NCBI RefSeq assembly: GCF_000382205.1
Contig: NZ_KB907786.1
Coordinates: forward strand, 868,001 to 932,000
Source of the DNA: Dyadobacter beijingensis DSM 21582
Lineage (GTDB): Bacteria > Bacteroidota > Bacteroidia > Cytophagales > Spirosomataceae
Direction: 5' to 3'
DNA length: 64,000 bases
Positions 1 through 9,188 of this stretch are shown piece by piece. Under the pieces are notes generated by a model that searched no databases, had not been told where the DNA came from, and was given only the letters and a program-made list of their open reading frames with translations. Positions within the stretch are counted from its first letter, which is position 1; every line of letters starts with the position of its first letter. The position numbers and the translations under genes are program-made.

Positions 1-1604
1 CGGACGGGATCGTGAACCAGGGTGTTTCGCCGGCCTATAACCGTTACCCTTTCAGGGTGAATGCGTTGGCGGTGGGTGATTCGGTGCCCAAGCTGGATAT
101 CCGGGTGAAGGATGTCGTCAGCAACCGCATTGCTTACCTGGGTAATGAGTTTCCGATCAGGGCCGAAATCGCGGCGAATGGCTTGCAGGGCAAAAGCACG
201 ACGGTGACGCTCAAACAGAATGGCCGTGTGATCCAGAGCCAGCCGGTGATCATCGACCGCCGCGACTTTTTCAAGGCATTTGATTTCAAAACGACTTCCG
301 AGCAGAAAGGCGTTCAGCATTATACCATTGAGCTGGGGGCGGTTTCGGGCGAAACTTCGGGCCGCAACAACCGCAAGGATGTGTATATCGACATTATCGA
401 CGGCCGCCAGAAGATACTGCTGATGGCGCTCGCGCCGCATCCCGATATCAAAAGCATCCGGAGCGTGATCGAAGCGAACGATAATTATGAGCTGGATATC
501 AATATTTTATCCATAGCCAACAACCCGCCGGCCAGTACCAAGCCTTATGATCTTGTGATCCTGCACCAGATTCCCAATGTACTGGGGCTTGGCAATGCGC
601 AGGTGCGGAAGTTCCTCGATGCGAAAATGCCGCTGTTCTTTATCTTGGGAAACCAGTCGGCCGTGCCGCTGGCGAGCTCGCTGAACCGGTCGCTATTTAT
701 TAACGCGGCTGCCAATAACCAGGTGGACAAGGTGACGGCGCGTTTCAATCCTGCGTTTCAGCAGCTGAACCTCGATGCCGAAAGCCTGAAACTGCTCGAA
801 AGGCTGCCGCCATTATCGGTGCCATTCGGGGAATACAACATTTCGGCGGGTACCGAAACGATCCTTTACCAGAAGGTGGGCACGCTCAATACGAGCAAGC
901 CGCTGCTCGTGCTGAATACCAATGGCGACCAGAAAACGGCGGTTTTGGCCGGAGAGGGGATCTGGCAATGGCGGCAGGAAGAATTTGCGCAAACCAGCAA
1001 GCAGGAAGTGGTGGACAACCTGTTCCAAAAACTTATTCAGCTGCTGTCTGTGAAGGAAGATCGCCGGAAGTTCCGCGTTTACCCGATCAGCAACGAGTTT
1101 GAGGCCGGGGAGCAGGTGTCATTTCAAACGGAGATTTACAACGACATTTACGAGCCGATCTTCGGGCAGGAAGTGAAGCTGGAACTGGTGGACGAGAAAG
1201 GTAAAAGCAAGCAATTTACGTACACACACACGAAAGAGACGCCGCGTTTCAATGTAAGCGGGCTGGGCGACGGGGTGTACCGTTATGCGGCCTCGACCAC
1301 TTTGAAAGGCAATCAGGAAAGGGTATCGGGCCAGTTTGTGATCCGCAATGCCGACCTCGAACTGAGCAATACCACGGCGGATTTCGGCATGCTCCGCGAC
1401 TTGGCAGGCAGGTCGGGCGGGACGTTCCTGGTGCCCGCGTCGCTGCAACAATTTATTCAAAAACTAAAAACTGACCGCCCGGCCGACCGGCTGGACAGCT
1501 CCGAGGAAATGGTTGAACTGATCTATCTGAAATGGCTGTTTTTCCTGATCGTGTTGTTGCTGGGGGCGGAATGGGGACTTCGGAAATACCATGGCGGTTA
1601 TTAA
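1..1604 (+). CDS. C-terminal part of a large exported membrane-anchored protein (5' end outside window)
   Basis: The reading frame is open to the left edge (codons in phase from base 3), so the GTG at 12 is not a real start. About 534 residues are visible. They look extracytoplasmic: several beta-rich stretches, then a central part (LLMALAPHPD, later YDLVILHQIP) resembling the GATase1-like fold found in large VWA-type proteins of Bacteroidota. The C-terminus has one membrane segment (LKWLFFLIVLLLGAEWGL) and a short basic tail, typical of a C-terminally anchored periplasmic protein. I recognise the protein type but not a function. The next gene follows after 19 bp in the same direction. Confidence 0.75.
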   Translation, partial: DGIVNQGVSPAYNRYPFRVNALAVGDSVPKLDIRVKDVVSNRIAYLGNEFPIRAEIAANGLQGKSTTVTLKQNGRVIQSQPVIIDRRDFFKAFDFKTTSEQKGVQHYTIELGAVSGETSGRNNRKDVYIDIIDGRQKILLMALAPHPDIKSIRSVIEANDNYELDINILSIANNPPASTKPYDLVILHQIPNVLGLGNAQVRKFLDAKMPLFFILGNQSAVPLASSLNRSLFINAAANNQVDKVTARFNPAFQQLNLDAESLKLLERLPPLSVPFGEYNISAGTETILYQKVGTLNTSKPLLVLNTNGDQKTAVLAGEGIWQWRQEEFAQTSKQEVVDNLFQKLIQLLSVKEDRRKFRVYPISNEFEAGEQVSFQTEIYNDIYEPIFGQEVKLELVDEKGKSKQFTYTHTKETPRFNVSGLGDGVYRYAASTTLKGNQERVSGQFVIRNADLELSNTTADFGMLRDLAGRSGGTFLVPASLQQFIQKLKTDRPADRLDSSEEMVELIYLKWLFFLIVLLLGAEWGLRKYHGGY

Positions 1605-1623
1605 TGGGTCCCGGTATGATCGA

Positions 1624-2544
1624 ATGCGTTTTACTCTTCATTGCTTACTGATTTTTCTCCTGGCCGGAAGCCTGCGCGGTGCCTATGCGCAGGGTGCCAT
1701 TGTCCCGGCCGATACGCTGGCTGCCGATTCGGCGGCGGTCAGACCTAACTACAAGCTTTTGCGCGGCATTTTCGCGGCGCAGTCGGCCATTTACCTGGGT
1801 AGCCTGTATGGACTCAGCAGATCCTGGTATAAAAACCCGCTGACCAATTTTACCATCCAGGACGATACCTACGAGTGGTTACAAATGGACAAAATGGGGC
1901 ACCTTTACACATCGTACCAGATCGCGCGCCACACCGCGGCTTTGTACAAAAAAACAGGAATTTCGAAGCGGCAAATGCTCGTGTACGGGGCGATTTCAGG
2001 GGTTATTTTTCAAACACCGATTGAAATCCTCGACGGCTTTTCCCCTGACTATGGTTTTTCGCCGGGAGATATGATCGCGAATATCGCGGGCTCGGCCATT
2101 TATCTCGGGCAGGTGGCATTGTGGGACGAGGTGCGTATACAGCCCAAGTTCTCGTTCCATTTTACGTCGCTTGCACGGGTGCGGCCGGAGTTGCTGGGCA
2201 GTAGCTGGTCGGAGCGGTGGCTGAAAGATTATAACGGACAGACTTATTGGTTTTCGGCCAGTCCTAAATCGTTTTTTAAAGGTTCCAGATGGCCAGCGTG
2301 GCTTTGTTTCTCAGTAGGTTATGGCATCCAGAATATGGTGTCGGCCGATCCTGAAAAAAGTATTGAAATGGGTTACCGGCCTTACCGGCAGTTTTATTTA
2401 TCGCTGGATATCGATCTGACGAAGATCAAAACGAAGAGCAAGTTTGTTAAGACGCTGGGTTTCCTGGCCAACTCGGTAAAAATCCCGGCGCCGGCATTGC
2501 AAATCAGCAAGCACGGCGTCGATTTCAAGCCGTTTTATTTTTGA
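1624..2544 (+). CDS. DUF2279 family exported protein
   Basis: Protein of 306 residues with a clear signal peptide (MRFTLHCLLIFLLAGSLRG, cleavage near AYA-QG). I chose the ATG at 1624 because the upstream ATG at 1591 adds a charged stretch before the signal and overlaps the preceding gene. The core has the DUF2279 pattern: DKMGHLYTSYQIARH, then a QTPIEILDGFS segment and a GFSPGDMIANIAGS segment, all suggesting a membrane-associated fold. The family is a predicted periplasmic or membrane-associated protein of unknown function. The next gene starts 47 bp downstream, so cotranscription is likely. Confidence 0.8.
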   Translation: MRFTLHCLLIFLLAGSLRGAYAQGAIVPADTLAADSAAVRPNYKLLRGIFAAQSAIYLGSLYGLSRSWYKNPLTNFTIQDDTYEWLQMDKMGHLYTSYQIARHTAALYKKTGISKRQMLVYGAISGVIFQTPIEILDGFSPDYGFSPGDMIANIAGSAIYLGQVALWDEVRIQPKFSFHFTSLARVRPELLGSSWSERWLKDYNGQTYWFSASPKSFFKGSRWPAWLCFSVGYGIQNMVSADPEKSIEMGYRPYRQFYLSLDIDLTKIKTKSKFVKTLGFLANSVKIPAPALQISKHGVDFKPFYF

Positions 2545-2591
2545 AAGAGTATAACCCGCAACGGGTCAAAGACAGTTTAGCAGTATTTGAT

Positions 2592-3575
2592 ATGAATATA
2601 GGAGATAGAGTACGATTGGTACATGGCCGCGAGGAAGGCGTTATTTATGCATTCCTGTCGGGCAATGTCGTTGAAATCGAGATTGAGGACGGGTTTCGGA
2701 TTCCGGTCCTGAAAAATGAAATCGTGACCATTTCGCCGGTGGAATCGCAGCGGATGGTGAAGCCGGAGGAGCCCAAAGCAGCGGCTGCACGGGCGGATGT
2801 GATCTTACCGCGCAATGCCCCGTTTGCGGAGAAAGGCATTTACCTCGCATTCATCTCGGTGAACGACCGCGCGCTGACCGTGCATGTGATCAACAACACC
2901 GACTGGACGTTGCCGTTTACGGCCGCAGCCGCTTCGGAATCAGTGACTACGGGTTTGGCCGCGGGCGTATTGCAGCCGCGCACGTCGCACAAGCTGACGG
3001 AAGTGTTGATGAAGGATTTCGAATCGTGGCCGCTGTTCGATGTGCAGGCGTTGTACTTCCGCGAGGGGAACCACCAGTTGCCGGTGGCATTGCACAAGCG
3101 CATTCGCTGCCGGGCGCAATCGTTTTATAAAAACAAAGGCAAAGTACCGGTGCTGGCAAAGGATGGCTTTGTATATCAGCTCGATGAAGAAAACCTGAAA
3201 CGCGAGACGCCCGGTATTTCGGAAGATGTAGCCGGTGAAATCAAGGCCCGCATGCTGGGCCAGTCGGTGCCGGAGCAGAACTCGCTTCCCAAGCCGGAGC
3301 AGGTGATCGACCTGCACATTGAAAAGCTGGTGAACAACCATAAAAGCCTGTCGAGCGACGCCATTTTGAAAAAGCAGCTGGACGTTTTCGAGAGCAACCT
3401 CGAATCGGCGATTGCCAATGGAATGGAGGAAATTACGTTCATCCATGGCGCGGGCAGCGGTGTTTTGAAAAACGAGCTGCACCGTCGGCTCGGCAAGAAC
3501 CAGCATGTGCATTTTTTTAAAGACGCATTAAAAGAGAAATTCGGATACGGTGCTACCCTCGTCAAAATCAAGTAA
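2592..3575 (+). CDS. DUF2027/Smr domain protein
   Basis: Protein of 327 residues. The N-terminal 50 residues (MNIGDRVRLVHGREEGVI) form a small SH3/KOW-like barrel. The middle resembles DUF2027. The last 80 residues are an Smr domain with DLHIEKL, IHGAGSGVLKNEL and GATLVKI. Smr domains are nucleic-acid nicking or binding modules; in this Bacteroidota architecture the role is not established. The ATG at 2592 is preferred over the in-frame TTG at 2541, which would overlap the previous stop and add residues without family character. The 3' end overlaps the next gene by 26 bp, which suggests translational coupling. Confidence 0.85.
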   Translation: MNIGDRVRLVHGREEGVIYAFLSGNVVEIEIEDGFRIPVLKNEIVTISPVESQRMVKPEEPKAAAARADVILPRNAPFAEKGIYLAFISVNDRALTVHVINNTDWTLPFTAAAASESVTTGLAAGVLQPRTSHKLTEVLMKDFESWPLFDVQALYFREGNHQLPVALHKRIRCRAQSFYKNKGKVPVLAKDGFVYQLDEENLKRETPGISEDVAGEIKARMLGQSVPEQNSLPKPEQVIDLHIEKLVNNHKSLSSDAILKKQLDVFESNLESAIANGMEEITFIHGAGSGVLKNELHRRLGKNQHVHFFKDALKEKFGYGATLVKIK

Positions 3576-5010
3576 AGTATACGTCAGGCGCGGTTATTTT
3601 GGAATAATCGTTCTGGCAGCATTCGTTTTTTGGAGCTGCGGTTCTAAAAAAACCTCCCCTAAGGCCCCTATGGAAGAATATAAATATTCGGATAAGGAGA
3701 TCCAGAATGAGAAACATTTGTCGGTGCTGAATGTGCCGGTGGAAATACCGATCGCAGAAATCGAATCGCAGATCAATAACCAGATCAAGGGGTTGATTTA
3801 CGAGGACAACAGCTACGAGGACGAAAACAACGATAACCTGAAAGCGAAGGTCTGGAAGATCAGCCCCATTAAAGTGGTGGCGATCGATTCTTCCTTTCTG
3901 TTTGAAGTGCCGCTGAAAATCTGGGTGAGCGCAGGGTACAAGATCAGCCCGCTGGGTATGACGATGTCGGGCTACAAGGACACCGAGTTTTCGATCCGCA
4001 TCCGGCTGATCTCCAAAATCGGCCTTACGCCGTCGTGGCAGGTGAAATCGGAGACTTATGTGGACAGTTACGACTGGATCAGCGAGCCGAATATCCGGGT
4101 GGCGGGTATCAATATTCCCATCAAAGGCATGGTAAGCCGGATGCTGAATAAGAATTTCGACAAAATCACGGACGCCATCGACCAGCAGGTCGCGGCTAAC
4201 CTTGCCCTGAAAAAGAATGCGGAGCTGGCGTGGAACATAGCCCGGCAGCCGGTGCTGCTGGCGAAGGAATACGATACCTGGCTCGTGATCGTGCCGACGG
4301 GCATCGAGATGACGCCGTTACTTTCAAAAAGTAATATACTCCGTTCGGTAATTGGAATTAAAGGTTACACTCAAACGGTTACGTCGGCCGCGAAGCCTGC
4401 TCCGGCGCCTGCGCAGAAGCTTCCGGACCTGCGTATTGTGGATAAGGTCAGGGACGATTTCAAGATCGGGCTCATCAGTCTGGTGTCGTACGAGGATGCT
4501 GCGCGGCTGGCTACCAAACAGTTTGCGGGCGAGAAATTTTCGTTTTTGGGCGGTAAGTACAATGTGGAAGTAACGTCCATTGAAATGTACGGGCAGAACG
4601 ACCGGCTGGTGATCAAGGCGGGTTTGAAAGGGAGCATCAGCGGGGATATTTATCTCAAAGGCGTGCCGTATTACGATCCCGCCACGCAGCAGTTGTCACT
4701 GAAAGGCCTTGATTATGACCTGGACACGAAGAATTCCATCGTGCGCACGGCGGGCTGGCTCTTGCAGGGGCAGTTCAGCCGGATGATGGAAAAGCGGATG
4801 GTATTCCCGGTCGGCGGACAGATCGCCGATGCCAAAAACACGATTCAGAAGACGCTCGCCAATTATAAAGTCACCGAAGGTGTAGTTGTAAAAGGAATAC
4901 TTTCCGATATTGTGCCCGACAAGGTTTACCTCACTCCGAAACATCTTTATTCTGTTGTATTTGCGACTGGAAAAGTGAATTTGAAAGTCGACGGATTGAA
5001 AGGAATCTGA
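3550..5010 (+). CDS. DUF4403 family lipoprotein
   Basis: Protein of 486 residues starting at GTG, overlapping the Smr gene. The N-terminus has basic residues, a hydrophobic stretch (GIIVLAAFVFWSC) and a lipobox cysteine near residue 30, so it is probably a lipoprotein. No in-frame ATG lies upstream of the lipobox, which supports the GTG start. The body matches DUF4403: paired beta-rich repeats, with segments such as VNVPVEIPIAEIESQINNQI type near residue 60 and a second copy after residue 300. The fold is thought to be related to lipid-binding tubular proteins; the function is unknown. It is the last gene before rnpB. Confidence 0.8.
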   Translation: MLPSSKSSKVYVRRGYFGIIVLAAFVFWSCGSKKTSPKAPMEEYKYSDKEIQNEKHLSVLNVPVEIPIAEIESQINNQIKGLIYEDNSYEDENNDNLKAKVWKISPIKVVAIDSSFLFEVPLKIWVSAGYKISPLGMTMSGYKDTEFSIRIRLISKIGLTPSWQVKSETYVDSYDWISEPNIRVAGINIPIKGMVSRMLNKNFDKITDAIDQQVAANLALKKNAELAWNIARQPVLLAKEYDTWLVIVPTGIEMTPLLSKSNILRSVIGIKGYTQTVTSAAKPAPAPAQKLPDLRIVDKVRDDFKIGLISLVSYEDAARLATKQFAGEKFSFLGGKYNVEVTSIEMYGQNDRLVIKAGLKGSISGDIYLKGVPYYDPATQQLSLKGLDYDLDTKNSIVRTAGWLLQGQFSRMMEKRMVFPVGGQIADAKNTIQKTLANYKVTEGVVVKGILSDIVPDKVYLTPKHLYSVVFATGKVNLKVDGLKGI

Positions 5011-5097
5011 AAGAAAATTTGTACAATAATCAGCGTAAGTGCCATAATTTTTTACTTTTTATGGTATATTGACTGCTGATGGAAAGAAAGTATTTGT

Positions 5098-5105
5098 TAG
5101 CTTTG
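5098..5105 (+). promoter_or_regulatory. TAnnTTTG -7 box of the rnpB promoter
   Basis: TAGCTTTG is an exact match to the Bacteroidota -7 consensus TAnnTTTG. It lies about 8 bp before the predicted 5' end of RNase P RNA, the distance expected from promoter to transcription start. A TTGAC sits at 5069 but is somewhat too far upstream to be a standard -33 box, so only the -7 element is claimed. Confidence 0.6.
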
Positions 5106-5112
5106 TGGTCAG

Positions 5113-5526
5113 AGGAAAGGTCTAAGCTGTCCTGCCGCTGCGGTTTTTTAACCGGGGAGGAAAGTCCGGGCAGCACAGAGTGCCGTACTTCCTAACGGGA
5201 AGGCGACGGATCGGAGACGGCCCGTTGACAGCAAGTGCCACAGAGAAAATACCGCCCTGGCATATTTTTTGTATGCCTCGGTAAGGGTGAAAAGGTGGAG
5301 TAAGAGCCCACCGGTTCCCTGGTGACAGGGAATGCATGGTAAACCTTACGGGCTGAAAGATCAAATAGGTATTGGTTCACGGGGCTGCTCGTCCCTGCTC
5401 TTCGGGGCGCCGATACGGGTAGATCGTTAGAGGTTCCGGGTGACCGGAATCCTGGATAAATGGCAGGAGCGGAGATCGGGTTTCCTGATCGACGTTACAG
5501 AATCCGGCTTACAGGCTTGCCTTTTT
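5113..5526 (+). ncRNA. rnpB: RNase P RNA (class A)
   Basis: The region has the universally conserved RNase P core: GAGGAAAGTCCGGGC near 5157-5171 and the 3' motif ACAGAATCCGGCTTACAG near 5497-5514. The ends pair as helix P1: AAGG...AAGCTGT at 5117-5130 with ACAGGCTTGCCTT at 5511-5523. It is the catalytic RNA that matures tRNA 5' ends with the RnpA protein. The length of about 410 nt is normal for type A. Reading frames within it are not coding. A T-run (CCTTTTTTC) follows P1 and may end the transcript. Exact ends are uncertain by a few bases. Confidence 0.95.
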
Positions 5527-5587
5527 TCTGATTTTTGAATTTATGTATAATGCTATATTGAATTGAATCACATAACGCGTGTTTCCC

Positions 5588-7096
5588 ATGAAGAAAAAGA
5601 ATCTTTACGTTGCTTTACTTTGTTCTACCCTCCTGAGTTACAATACGCACGCTCAAAATCGTACGTATGAAGGACCAAATAAAATGAACACCTGGTCGAT
5701 CACAGGTTACGGAGGTATTACAAAATTCTTCGGAGATTTGACCCAGTACAATGGCTTCAAGCGTGGAGACCGGGAAGAATTGACAGGCGCGTGGGGGCTT
5801 TCAGTTAACAAGCAGCTTTCGCCGCTTTTTGGTATCCAACTGACAGGCGTTAACGGCCGTTTGCAAGGGGCCAAAGACAATCATTACAGCTCCCTGACCG
5901 GCGAGACTTACAGCGCTACTTTCAACAGCCCGTCTTTCGTACAGTTGACATTGGACGGAACCTTGAACGTGAACCGCCTGCTGTTCGGCTTTAACAAGCT
6001 CCGCCGCTGGAAGGTTGATGCGCACCTTGGAGGTGGTATCATTTATTATCACACAGACATCGATTACACCAACCTGAGAACAGGCGTTTCGAAGAGCTTC
6101 TCGACGAACACCGACGCCAGCTCGAAAACGGCTGGTAAATGGGAACGCAACGGATCCACTTACACACGCGAATGGGTTGTTCCAACTGGTTTGACAGTTC
6201 ATTATGAACTATCGTCACGCTTCGACCTCGGTATCGATTACACGCATAACTTCGTGAATACCGAGAAGCTGGATGCAACCGTTGGCGACCTGAGCGATTA
6301 CGATTCACAACAGGGAATCTGGACGTTCGCGAAAGGAGATTCAAGAAAAGATGCTTACGGATTCGTTTCACTTGCATTGACCTACAAACTGGGCAAAAAC
6401 GCAGTGAGAGCGAAAGACGGCAAATACGATGCAGCATCAGGACGTTACCACCTGCGTTGGGCTAACCCACAGCAGCTGATCCCCGTACCTTACAACCCGA
6501 CGATGAACGATGCGGATTCAATCGCGAAAGCAAACATGCCTAAGCCCGTTGACCCACGTCTTTACACTGACTCCGACGGTGACGGCGTAGCCGACCTGTT
6601 CGATAAAGAGGCAAACACACCGGCAGGTAGCATTGTTTCCGGTGGTGGTGTGGCGTTGGATATCGACAAGATCATCCGCGACGCAATCAAAAACAACCTG
6701 CCGAAAGACGAATGTGAAGCGTTGTTCAGCAACATCGAATTCGATACCGACAAAGCGATCATCCGCAATGCTTCGAAAGAAACACTCAGCAAAGTGGTTG
6801 AACTTCTGAACATGCGTACCAACTGCCGCATCGTACTCGTAGGTCACACGGATGCCCGTGCTTCGGATTCTTACAACGTAGCGCTGTCACGCCGCCGTGT
6901 TGATGCAGCGAAACGCTTCCTGGTTCGCGCCGGTCTGACAGATCCTAGCCGTATCATCGCTGAATACTACGGTGAATATCGCCCAATCGCGGAAAACACT
7001 ACGGTAGAAGGTCTGCAATCCAACCGTCGTGTTGAGATCAAGATCCTGCCTAACAACACAATCCGCTCTACTTACCCGGCTGGTTTCCGCCGCTAG
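5588..7096 (+). CDS. OmpA family outer-membrane protein
   Basis: Protein of 502 residues. Signal peptide MKKKNLYVALLCSTLLSY ends near THA-QN. I chose ATG 5588 over an in-frame GTG three codons upstream. Residues about 25-290 are beta-rich with aromatic strand ends, as in an outer-membrane barrel. A thrombospondin-type-3-like calcium motif (DSDGDGVADLFD) lies at about residue 327. The C-terminal OmpA domain (about 380-490) has VLVGHTDARASDSYN at about 415 and LSRRRVDAAKRFL, which should bind peptidoglycan diaminopimelate. It probably anchors outer membrane to cell wall. It is monocistronic, between rnpB and a strong terminator. Confidence 0.9.
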   Translation: MKKKNLYVALLCSTLLSYNTHAQNRTYEGPNKMNTWSITGYGGITKFFGDLTQYNGFKRGDREELTGAWGLSVNKQLSPLFGIQLTGVNGRLQGAKDNHYSSLTGETYSATFNSPSFVQLTLDGTLNVNRLLFGFNKLRRWKVDAHLGGGIIYYHTDIDYTNLRTGVSKSFSTNTDASSKTAGKWERNGSTYTREWVVPTGLTVHYELSSRFDLGIDYTHNFVNTEKLDATVGDLSDYDSQQGIWTFAKGDSRKDAYGFVSLALTYKLGKNAVRAKDGKYDAASGRYHLRWANPQQLIPVPYNPTMNDADSIAKANMPKPVDPRLYTDSDGDGVADLFDKEANTPAGSIVSGGGVALDIDKIIRDAIKNNLPKDECEALFSNIEFDTDKAIIRNASKETLSKVVELLNMRTNCRIVLVGHTDARASDSYNVALSRRRVDAAKRFLVRAGLTDPSRIIAEYYGEYRPIAENTTVEGLQSNRRVEIKILPNNTIRSTYPAGFRR

Positions 7097-7120
7097 TAGT
7101 TTCGGGAAATACACGGAGAA

Positions 7121-7148
7121 GGGAGACAAGCAATTGTCTCCCTTTTTT
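7121..7148 (+). terminator. Rho-independent terminator of the OmpA-family gene
   Basis: A perfect 9-bp stem, GGGAGACAA / TTGTCTCCC with a 4-nt loop, is followed directly by TTTTTTAT. This is a textbook intrinsic terminator 24 bp after the stop codon. Confidence 0.9.
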
Positions 7149-7182
7149 ATTGACACATGTCAAAAAACAGGAAAGTTTTGCG

Positions 7183-7190
7183 TACCTTTG
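7183..7190 (+). promoter_or_regulatory. TAnnTTTG -7 box of the rpsP promoter
   Basis: TACCTTTG, followed by CACCC, is the form often seen before housekeeping genes in Bacteroidota. It lies 49 bp upstream of the rpsP ATG and downstream of the terminator, so it probably drives rpsP-rimM-trmD. No clear -33 TTTG box at the usual 19-21 bp distance is visible. Confidence 0.6.
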
Positions 7191-7239
7191 CACCCTGTTT
7201 AATTACTGGGACGAGTTCCCAACCATAACAAATTCTAAA

Positions 7240-7809
7240 ATGGCAGTTAAAATCAGATTAGCGCGTCGGGGACGCAAAAAGAAAGCGATCTATGATATCG
7301 TAGTCGCAGATGCCAGAGCACCACGTGATGGTCGCTTCATCGAAAAATTGGGTCTTTATAACCCAGGTACCAACCCTGCTTCCATCGTGTTGGAATCAGA
7401 CAAAGCAGTTGACTGGCTTTTGAAAGGTGCTCAGCCAACTGACACAGCCCGTTCAATCCTGCAACATGAAGGTGTATTGCTCCGCAAGCACTTGCAAGTA
7501 GGTGTTTTGAAAGGTGCGATCACGCAGGAAGTTGCTGACGCGCGTTTCGAAGAGTGGAAAGGTTCGAAAACAGACCGTAAAACTACTGCTGCCGATACTT
7601 TGGCTCAGAAGAAAGACGCTGACAAAAAAGCGAAACTGGACGCAGAACGTAAAGTTAACGAAGCTCGTGCTGAGGCAATCGCTAAGAAAAACACTCCTCC
7701 TGCGGAAGAGGTTGCAACTGAGGAAGTGGTTGACGAAGCCGCTGACGCAACAGATGCAGCAGCAGAAGCTCCGGCAGCCGACGCTCCTGCGGAAGAGTCA
7801 GCAGAATAA
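7240..7809 (+). CDS. rpsP: 30S ribosomal protein S16
   Basis: Protein of 189 residues. The first 80 are canonical S16 (MAVKIRLARRGRKKKAIYDI, then RFIEKLGLYNPG). S16 binds 16S rRNA and is needed for 30S assembly. The ATG at 7240 gives the family N-terminus; a longer frame upstream lacks family character. Residues about 85-189 form an extension: first Lys-rich and probably coiled-coil, then an Ala/Glu/Asp tail. Long tails of this kind are usual in Bacteroidota S16, while Proteobacterial S16 is about 82 residues. It heads the rpsP-rimM-trmD group. Confidence 0.97.
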   Translation: MAVKIRLARRGRKKKAIYDIVVADARAPRDGRFIEKLGLYNPGTNPASIVLESDKAVDWLLKGAQPTDTARSILQHEGVLLRKHLQVGVLKGAITQEVADARFEEWKGSKTDRKTTAADTLAQKKDADKKAKLDAERKVNEARAEAIAKKNTPPAEEVATEEVVDEAADATDAAAEAPAADAPAEESAE

Positions 7810-7833
7810 TTTGATGTTACATACATCCTTTAT

Positions 7834-7860
7834 GGGTCTGTCGGTTCTCCGCACAGACTC
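7834..7860 (+). other. Intergenic RNA hairpin between rpsP and rimM
   Basis: GGGTCTGT and ACAGACTC can pair over 8 bp (one G-U) across an 11-nt loop, 24 bp after the rpsP stop. ATATTGTTTT follows. It may be a weak terminator or attenuator that lowers rimM-trmD expression relative to rpsP, or an mRNA 3' end stabiliser. Seen in sequence; the role is inferred. Confidence 0.4.
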
Positions 7861-7899
7861 ATATTGTTTTATATAGAACCTAAATTTTAAATCCCGCAA

Positions 7900-8463
7900 A
7901 TGACACAGGATAACTGTTATTTATTGGGCTATATCGTGCGGACCCACGGGACCGCCGGCAATGTGGTAATTTACCTGGATGTGGATTATCCGGATGATTA
8001 CGAAGACCTGGAAACGGTTTATATCGAAATCAAAGGCGAACTCGTGCCTTATTTTATCGAAGACATCAACTTGCAGAAGCAAAGCAATGCAATCGTGACT
8101 TTTGAGGATGTCGACACTATTGTGAAAGCACAGGCGCTCGTAGGAAGTTCGCTGTACCTGCCGCTGGAAGATTTGCAGGAGCTGGAAGAAGGTGAGTTTT
8201 ATTACCACGAAATCAAAGGCTTCACGGTAGTGGACGAAACAAAAGGGGAGCTGGGCATCGTGCGGGAGGTATATTCGCTGAATGGCCAGGATCTGATCGC
8301 GATGGATTACCAGGGCTCCGAAGTCCTCATTCCGACTGCGAACGACATTGTGATCAAAGCGGATAAGGAAGCAAAATCGCTTTTGGTCAATCTTCCCGAG
8401 GGCCTGCTCGAAGTTTACCTCGACAATTCATCCGAAAACATTCCCGACGATGATGCGGATTGA
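7900..8463 (+). CDS. rimM: Ribosome maturation factor RimM
   Basis: Protein of 187 residues. The N-terminal RimM domain begins [19 protein letters not shown], with the conserved G-x-I-x-x-x-x-G pattern. The second half is a PRC-barrel ([16 protein letters not shown] through GLLEVYLD). RimM binds S19 and helps mature the 30S head region. The length is typical. It sits 90 bp after rpsP and overlaps trmD by 14 bp, the arrangement widely conserved in bacteria. Confidence 0.95.
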   Translation: MTQDNCYLLGYIVRTHGTAGNVVIYLDVDYPDDYEDLETVYIEIKGELVPYFIEDINLQKQSNAIVTFEDVDTIVKAQALVGSSLYLPLEDLQELEEGEFYYHEIKGFTVVDETKGELGIVREVYSLNGQDLIAMDYQGSEVLIPTANDIVIKADKEAKSLLVNLPEGLLEVYLDNSSENIPDDDAD

Positions 8464-9127
8464 TATTTTGAGCTGTGTTCCCAGCCTGCTCGACAGCTTT
8501 TTTGCGCATTCGATATTGAAGCGGGCGCAGCAGGCCAATCACGTCCAGGTGGTGATCCATGATATCCGCGATTATTCCACCAACAAACATCGCACGATCG
8601 ACGACTACGCGTTCGGCGGCGGTGCAGGGATGGTATTGCAAATCGAGCCGATCGCGCGGTGCATTCGTGCATTACAAAGCGAGCGCACGTACGACGAGAT
8701 CATTTACCTCACGCCCGACGGTGCGCAAATGCAGCAACGGATGGTGAACCAGCTTTCGCTCAAAGGCAACCTGATGATGCTCTGCGGGCATTACAAGGGC
8801 GTGGACCAGCGTGTGCGCGATATGTTCGTGACGAAGGAACTCAGTATCGGCGACTACGTACTTTCGGGAGGCGAACTGGCCGCGGCGGTACTGGCCGACG
8901 CCATTATCCGCCTCATTCCCGGCGTGCTGAACGACGAAACTTCCGCATTGACCGATTCATTCCAGGATAACCTGCTGGCGCCGCCGGTATATTCCCGCCC
9001 GGCCGATTTCGAAGGCCATAAGGTGCCGGAAATCCTGATGTCGGGGCACGAGGCAAAGATCGAGGAGTGGCGTTATGAACAGTCGTTGAAACGTACCAAA
9101 GAAAGAAGGCCGGACCTGTTGCAATAA
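8450..9127 (+). CDS. trmD: tRNA (guanine-N1)-methyltransferase TrmD
   Basis: Protein of 225 residues, SPOUT-class methyltransferase that makes m1G37 in tRNA using S-adenosylmethionine. The family signatures are present: [14 protein letters not shown] and [20 protein letters not shown], which form the trefoil knot and cofactor pocket. The N-terminus [18 protein letters not shown] and [15 protein letters not shown] are also typical. There are two adjacent ATGs (8450 and 8453) and either may be used. It overlaps rimM by 14 bp, so coupling is likely. Confidence 0.96.
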   Translation: MMRIDILSCVPSLLDSFFAHSILKRAQQANHVQVVIHDIRDYSTNKHRTIDDYAFGGGAGMVLQIEPIARCIRALQSERTYDEIIYLTPDGAQMQQRMVNQLSLKGNLMMLCGHYKGVDQRVRDMFVTKELSIGDYVLSGGELAAAVLADAIIRLIPGVLNDETSALTDSFQDNLLAPPVYSRPADFEGHKVPEILMSGHEAKIEEWRYEQSLKRTKERRPDLLQ

Positions 9128-9146
9128 CAGCGGTCCGGCCTTTGTT
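9108..9146. terminator. Bidirectional terminator overlapping the trmD stop
   Basis: GGCCGGACC (9108-9116) pairs perfectly with GGTCCGGCC (9132-9140), with inner TGTT/AACA pairs. TTTGTTC follows on the plus strand and TTCTTTC on the minus strand. The stem starts inside the last codons of trmD. It lies between convergent trmD and the GNAT gene and could stop both. Confidence 0.75.
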
Positions 9147-9188
9147 CGCCGGAAGTTGTACTTCCGACGAATATTGTTGCCTGTAATC

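Noticed and set aside
5122..5380. Minus-strand frames across 5122-5380
   Set aside because: They lie within RNase P RNA, whose conserved structure explains the sequence.
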